Part shown: positions 58,371-64,000 of the stretch, piece by piece
Numbering within the stretch: the first letter of the stretch is position 1
Layout: the number at the start of each line of letters is the position of its first letter
Origin: an uncultured Dehalococcoidia bacterium
GTDB taxonomy: Bacteria; Chloroflexota; Dehalococcoidia; Lucifugimonadales; GCA-2712585
Length of the DNA stretch: 64,000 nucleotides
Assembly (NCBI GenBank): GCA_951812825.1
Contig: OX638324.1
Location: 1,735,141 to 1,799,140 of the forward strand
Reading direction: 5' to 3'
Translations under genes and position numbers: made by a program
Notes under the pieces: model-generated
Told to the model about the DNA's origin: nothing
The model's database searches: none
Seen by the model: the letters and a program-made list of their open reading frames with translations, nothing else

Positions 58371-58930
58371 GCGAAAGACGAGATATGGAAAACAGCCAGG
58401 ATTCCTGCGAGGCTCAGGAAAATCTCGCCCCGACAGAAGATACCGAGTCCCTCCGCATGGAGCAAGATCGCCTTGAGAACGCGCTCCTTCGCGCTCAGGC
58501 CGACCTCGTCAACTACCGTAACCGCATGGAGACGGAACGGGCGGACCTCCTCAAGTACGGAAACCAGCGTCTCCTGGTTCGTCTCCTGCCCATCCTGGAC
58601 GAGCTGACTCTCGCTCTCCAGCAGTCCTCCGACGGCCCATCGTCGGACTCCTGGCTGGAGGGATTCCGCCTCATCAACCGCAAGCTCCATACCCTGCTGG
58701 AATCGGAAGGCGTGGAGTTCATAGATGCTTTGGGCAAACCCTTCGACCCTGCAGAGCACGAAGCCCTGGCCCAGCAGCGCTCCGCGGACCAAAAGGACGG
58801 CGACGTGCTCATGGTGGTCCGCAACGGATATAAACTTCACAACCGGGTGCTCCGGCCTGCCCAGGTGGTGGTGGCCGTTAACGACGGTGCCGCCCCAGCG
58901 CCGGAATCCGACCCGGCTTCAGACAGCTAA
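58367..58930 (+). CDS. grpE: Nucleotide exchange factor GrpE
   Basis: 187 residues. An N-terminal coiled coil ([26 protein letters not shown]) and the C-terminal beta domain ([20 protein letters not shown] and [20 protein letters not shown]) are typical. It releases ADP from DnaK. ATG overlaps the hspR stop (ATGA), and dnaK begins 13 bases after its stop. Confidence 0.93.
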   Translation: MSERRDMENSQDSCEAQENLAPTEDTESLRMEQDRLENALLRAQADLVNYRNRMETERADLLKYGNQRLLVRLLPILDELTLALQQSSDGPSSDSWLEGFRLINRKLHTLLESEGVEFIDALGKPFDPAEHEALAQQRSADQKDGDVLMVVRNGYKLHNRVLRPAQVVVAVNDGAAPAPESDPASDS

Positions 58931-58943
58931 GGAGGAACAAAAA

Positions 58944-60851
<1,908 letters not shown>

Positions 60852-60872
60852 CCTCCGGCCACCCCTTCTCCT

Positions 60873-60899
60873 GCCTTCCCCCTCAATGGGGGAAGGCAG
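60873..60899. repeat. Dispersed repeat family 1
   Basis: TGCCTTCCCCCTCAATGGGG followed by GAAGGCA forms a perfect hairpin just after the dnaK stop, where it could act as a terminator. The tail differs from the family (CAGGAGCCTGCC) and is followed by a second small hairpin. Confidence 0.55.
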
Positions 60900-60966
60900 G
60901 AGCCTGCCCCGTACTTGATACGGGGATGGGCGTCAGAATCCCGTGCCCGAAAACACTCTCCCCAGT

Positions 60967-60990
60967 GGAGGCAGTTCGCGATCCGCCCCT
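60967..60990. repeat. Dispersed repeat family 3, diverged unit
   Basis: AGGCAGTTCGCGATCCGCCC keeps the GTTCGCGA core of the palindrome at 7833, with mismatches on both sides. It lies directly beyond the acuC stop. Confidence 0.4.
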
Positions 60991-60998
60991 GGTCCCTC

Positions 60999-62117
60999 CT
61001 AAACCCCGTGAACCGGAAACACCAGCCCCTTCACCGTCTCCACCGACGCTTCCACGTATCCCTCCACCTGCGCCGATAGCTCCCCCTCCAACGACGCCGG
61101 AACGTCGTCACGCAGTCCATACAGGCTGTGCTCCTCCGCGTAGTCCGCCGGTATATCCTGACCCCATTCCTTGGACGACATTACTCCATAGGCTAGCGTC
61201 CAGCATCGGGCCACCGCACCCAAGTCGTACCCACCTCCCCCCGTCGCCAGCCACGGCAGCCCCAGGTCGGCAAAGGCCTGAACTGCCCCCGTAAACGCCT
61301 TGGAAGTCAGCCTCAAGTGGGTGATCGGGTCCCGTAGGTGAGTATCAATGCCAAGCTGCGTCACCAGCACGTCCGGCTTGAAGGCGCGAATAAGGGGAAT
61401 CACCACCTCGTTGAAGGCCCACAGATACGCATCGTCCCCTGTATAAGGAAACAGTGGCACATTCACCGCGTATCCCCTTCCCGCCCCCGTCCCAATCTCC
61501 TCCGCAAAACCCGTCCCTGGAAACAGAAACTGCCCCGACTCGTGGGTGGATATCGTCAGCACGGAGTCCGTATCGTAGAAAGCGTCCTGCACCCCGTCCC
61601 CATGATGCGCGTCGATGTCCACGTAGGCCACCTTCATCCCCCGCCCCAGAAAGTATTTGATCGCCACCACCGGGTCGTTGAACACGCAGAACCCTGAAGC
61701 GTGACCGGCAGCGGCGTGATGCAGCCCGCCGGATATGTTGAACGCTGCCCTCACCTTCCCCTCCGCGATCATCTCTGCCGCCACCATCGTTGCCCCCGTG
61801 CTCAGCGCCGCCGCTTCATAGATCCCGGGATAAATGGGATTATCCCCCATCAGGCTGAAGTTGAACCGGGCCATCTCATGCAGCCCCTCATTCCTGCTGA
61901 ACCGCTGCACGGCCTCAATGTACTCGCGAGTATGGAAAGTCGCCAACTCCGCAACCGTCGCCGCTCTTGGAGCGATAACGCCGGCATCCCGAAAGGCCCC
62001 ATAGGCGTCGAGCAGGTTGTAAGTGTGCTGCAACCGTACCGGACGCATCGGATGGTCCTGCCTCAGCACGTGCTGGCTCAGCGAAGGATGATAAACAAAA
62101 GCCGCTGACTCACTCAC
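60999..62117 (-). CDS. acuC: Histone-deacetylase-family (AcuC-like) deacetylase
   Basis: About 372 residues. Zinc and catalytic motifs are present: NISGGLHHAAAGHASGFCVF, YVDIDAHHGDGVQDAFYDTD, ISTHESGQFLFPGTG, TQLGIDTHLRDPITHL and WLATGGGGYDLGAVARCW. Members deacetylate protein lysines such as acetyl-CoA synthetase. I chose the GTG at 62117 (VSESAAFVYHPSL), 6 bases after AGGAGG; an in-frame ATG at 62192 lacks such a site. Divergent from tetR. Confidence 0.9.
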   Translation of the reverse strand: MSESAAFVYHPSLSQHVLRQDHPMRPVRLQHTYNLLDAYGAFRDAGVIAPRAATVAELATFHTREYIEAVQRFSRNEGLHEMARFNFSLMGDNPIYPGIYEAAALSTGATMVAAEMIAEGKVRAAFNISGGLHHAAAGHASGFCVFNDPVVAIKYFLGRGMKVAYVDIDAHHGDGVQDAFYDTDSVLTISTHESGQFLFPGTGFAEEIGTGAGRGYAVNVPLFPYTGDDAYLWAFNEVVIPLIRAFKPDVLVTQLGIDTHLRDPITHLRLTSKAFTGAVQAFADLGLPWLATGGGGYDLGAVARCWTLAYGVMSSKEWGQDIPADYAEEHSLYGLRDDVPASLEGELSAQVEGYVEASVETVKGLVFPVHGV

Positions 62118-62185
62118 TTGCTGCCTCCTGACACAGAATTGGCTTCCTGCGATACTATCCCAGCGTCTCCAAACAGGCAAACACG

Positions 62186-62232
62186 TTGACACAATCCCTC
62201 CTCTCCCCTAAAATACCGACCAGTCGGTCGGT
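62186..62232 (+). promoter_or_regulatory. tetR-mqnE promoter with TetR-type palindromic operator
   Basis: TTGACA (62186-62191), a 17-base spacer and TAAAAT (62209-62214) form a near-consensus promoter. Immediately after the -10 is a perfect palindrome ACCGACC-AGTC-GGTCGGT (62215-62232), typical of TetR-family operators (the ACCGACnnGTCGGT type). It would cover the transcription start and block the operon when the repressor is bound. Confidence 0.85.
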
Positions 62233-62253
62233 TAGCGAAAGGAACGCCGAAAC

Positions 62254-62865
62254 GTGCCTCCCAAACCCAAAACCAGAGACCGTATCATGGAAGCCGCCGA
62301 GGCCGTCTTCGCCGAAAAGGGCTACCACGATGCCGCCATGGACGAAATTGTCCGTCGCACCAGCGTCTCTAAGGGCGGACTCTACTTCCACTTCCCCAGC
62401 AAGGAACGCCTCTTCTTTGCCGTCATGGACCACCTGGGTCGACGACTCGTCCGCCGCATTGAAGAAAGAATAGCCCGGCAGGAACGGGCCATCGACCGGC
62501 TGGAAGTAGCCTTGACCACTGCCCTCGAGCTATTGGGCAGGCGTCGTCGGCTGGCCAAACTCCTTCTGGTCCAGGGATACAGCATGGGCAACGCCTTTGA
62601 GCAGAAGCGAACGGAGATATACTCCGGTTTCGCATCCCTCATTGAAGAGAATCTGGACAGGGCCGTTGCCGAAAACTCCATCCGGCCCGTCAATACCCGG
62701 ATCGCTTCATATCTTTGGGTTGGAGCCATCAACGAAGTCCTCATTCGCTGGCTCTACACCGGCAGCCCCGACCCCGTCCGTGAGGCCCTGCCGGAACTGA
62801 AGAAGATACTCCTCGAATCGCAACGCGTCCCACAGGACTCTCTAGTTGGAGGTGAACAATCATGA
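62254..62865 (+). CDS. TetR-family repressor
   Basis: 203 residues. The N-terminal HTH reads RDRIMEAAEAVFAEKGYHDA and MDEIVRRTSVSKGGLYFHFP-SKERL, with the effector-binding helical part following. GTG start at 62254. It overlaps the mqnE start by four bases (ATGA), so repressor and menaquinone gene are co-translated. The palindrome at 62215 is its likely operator. Effector unknown. Confidence 0.9.
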   Translation: MPPKPKTRDRIMEAAEAVFAEKGYHDAAMDEIVRRTSVSKGGLYFHFPSKERLFFAVMDHLGRRLVRRIEERIARQERAIDRLEVALTTALELLGRRRRLAKLLLVQGYSMGNAFEQKRTEIYSGFASLIEENLDRAVAENSIRPVNTRIASYLWVGAINEVLIRWLYTGSPDPVREALPELKKILLESQRVPQDSLVGGEQS

Positions 62866-63968
62866 GTTACTCAGAGGTCTACCAGGGCATCGGCTTCCGC
62901 GATAGGTCCCTCATTCCCCTTTGGGAGAAGGTCCAGGCTGGCGAGCGTCTCTCTTTCGAGGACGGCCTTCGCATCTTTCAGACCGAAGACTTCGCCGCCG
63001 TAGGCCGCATGGCCGACTACGTGAAGACTAAGATGTGGGGCGACCGCGCCTACTTCGTCCTCAACCGCCACATCAACCCCACCAACGTCTGCGTCCTCTC
63101 TTGCAGCTTCTGCGACTTCGCCAAAAAGAAGGGCGATGATGGCGCCTACGAGATGTCCATGCAGCAGATCCTGGGCCTCCTCGACGACGAAATCCGCGAG
63201 GCCCACATGGTCGGCGGCCATCACCCCGACTGGTCCTTCGAGCACTACGAAAACATCGTCAAGACCATGCATGAGCGGTACCCCAACTGCCAGATCAAGG
63301 CCTTCACCGCCTCGGAAATCGACTACTTCTGGCGCCGCTGGAAGATTCCCCCGGAGGAGGCCCTCACCCGTTTGAAAGCCGCCGGTCTCCAGTCCATGCC
63401 CGGCGGCGGCGCGGAAGTCTTCTCCAGCCGCATGCACAAGATGCTCTATCCCGGCAAGGCCACCCCCCAGCGCTGGCTGGAGATTCATCGCATCGCCCAC
63501 GGCCTCGGCATCCCCTCCAACGCCACCCTCCTCTACGGCCACGTCGAAACCCTTGAAGAGCGCGTGCACCACCTGGAATTGCTCCGCGAGCTTCAGGACG
63601 ATACCGGCGGCTTCCTCGCCTTCATCCCCATCGAGTACCAGACCGGCGACACCCAGCTTGTGGCCCGCCAGGCCTCCCCCTTCGACGACCTCAAGACCAT
63701 CGCCGCCGCCCGGCTGATGTTGGACAACTTCCCTCACATCAAGGCCTACTGGATTACTATCTACGAGGCAACCGCCTCCATCGCCCTCAACTTTGGGGCC
63801 GACGACACCGACGGCACCATCGGCCGGGAGCGCATCTCCCACGCCGCAAAGGCCAAGAGCCCCATCGGCCTCACCCGTGACCGCATGATCAACCTCATCT
63901 CCGACGCCGGCAAGGTCCCCGTGGAACGCGACGCCCTCTACAACGTGATTCACGTCTATGACAACTAG
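62862..63968 (+). CDS. mqnE: Aminofutalosine synthase MqnE
   Basis: 368 residues, radical-SAM enzyme. The 4Fe-4S motif is NPTNVCVLSCSFCDFAKK (C-x3-C-x2-C), and VGGHHPDWSFEHYENIVK, SMPGGGAEVFSSRMHKMLYP and HAKAKSPIGLTRD-like ends (AAKAKSPIGLTRDRMINLI) match MqnE. It joins S-adenosylmethionine with 3-(1-carboxyvinyloxy)benzoate in the futalosine pathway of menaquinone. The stop overlaps the mqnA start by 11 bases. Confidence 0.95.
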   Translation: MSYSEVYQGIGFRDRSLIPLWEKVQAGERLSFEDGLRIFQTEDFAAVGRMADYVKTKMWGDRAYFVLNRHINPTNVCVLSCSFCDFAKKKGDDGAYEMSMQQILGLLDDEIREAHMVGGHHPDWSFEHYENIVKTMHERYPNCQIKAFTASEIDYFWRRWKIPPEEALTRLKAAGLQSMPGGGAEVFSSRMHKMLYPGKATPQRWLEIHRIAHGLGIPSNATLLYGHVETLEERVHHLELLRELQDDTGGFLAFIPIEYQTGDTQLVARQASPFDDLKTIAAARLMLDNFPHIKAYWITIYEATASIALNFGADDTDGTIGRERISHAAKAKSPIGLTRDRMINLISDAGKVPVERDALYNVIHVYDN

Positions 63969-64000
63969 AATCGGCCGCATCCCCTACCTGAACTCGGAGG
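63958..64000 (+). CDS. mqnA: Chorismate dehydratase MqnA, 5' end only
   Basis: Only 14 codons are inside the window (MTTRIGRIPYLNSE). The motif R-I-G-x-I-x-Y-L-N-S-x-P is the conserved start of MqnA, the first enzyme of the futalosine pathway. Following mqnE directly fits a menaquinone operon. Too short for more. Confidence 0.8.
   Translation, partial: MTTRIGRIPYLNSE

Overview
The window is GC-rich, densely coded bacterial chromosome. The gene repertoire suggests a Chloroflexota/Dehalococcoidia-like (possibly SAR202-like) organism, with moderate confidence: futalosine menaquinone genes, an HspR-GrpE-DnaK operon, an RNase Y-YmdB-PHP-PlsY block, and many SDR, ALDH and FAD amine-oxidase type enzymes. 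No rRNA, CRISPR array, prophage or insertion sequence was recognised. Several families of short hairpin repeats recur between genes.

The strongest signal is selenocysteine coding. (1) A tRNA-Sec gene (selC, anticodon UCA, 8+5 bp acceptor/T stack) lies at 7918-8014, minus strand. (2) A two-domain sulfurtransferase at the left edge has an in-frame TGA at its catalytic-cysteine codon. A perfect 6-bp hairpin begins 12 bases after the TGA, and its loop begins 17 bases after it. (3) A thioredoxin/NHL-repeat protein (53835-55319, minus) has an in-frame TGA at the first redox position of its C-x-x-C motif. A perfect 7-bp hairpin follows, with its loop starting 25 bases after the TGA. TGA ends many ordinary genes here (for example recA), so it is not a reassigned sense codon.

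Layout: 1-819 sulfurtransferase; 896-1995 HEPN/MNT-type pair plus an unknown gene; 2190-5186 lutABC; 5685-7664 large LRR lipoprotein; 7918-8434 selC and thioredoxin; 8594-11745 RlmD-Maf fusion and Tat genes; 12045-13757 nadE; 13908-15501 three-Cys-motif protein with its TcmP partner; 15576-17910 CDO-type cupin and four-domain rhodanese; 18230-19769 recA-recX; 19793-24340 membrane protein, plsY, PHP phosphoesterase, ymdB, rny; 25007-26448 HigB/HigA-ImmA pair; 26682-27443 six tRNAs; 27501-31717 DUF2203, queG, VOC and a tandem duplication of a HAD hydrolase; 31918-43826 mostly oxidoreductases, an epimerase, an ion channel and a methyltransferase; 43970-45139 three DsrE-fold genes; 45309-46025 XRE-NYN regulator with a palindromic operator and an apparently leaderless mRNA; 46094-53728 PQQ propeller, PLP enzyme, hydrolases and a split D-glutamate cyclase pair; 53835-55319 Sec thioredoxin/NHL protein; 55484-57509 CoA-transferase alpha and beta genes split by a Doc-type cassette; 57541-60851 hspR-grpE-dnaK; 60999-62117 AcuC-like deacetylase; 62186-64000 TetR operator, tetR, mqnE and the start of mqnA.

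Functional themes are sulfur/selenium redox chemistry (two rhodaneses, CDO-like cupin, thioredoxins, DsrE triad, selC), lactate and amino/keto acid oxidation feeding menaquinone (lut, FAD oxidases, ALDH, CoA-transferase, mqn), and small toxin-antitoxin or defence-like cassettes (HEPN/MNT, HigBA, Doc, XRE-NYN, possibly TcmP).
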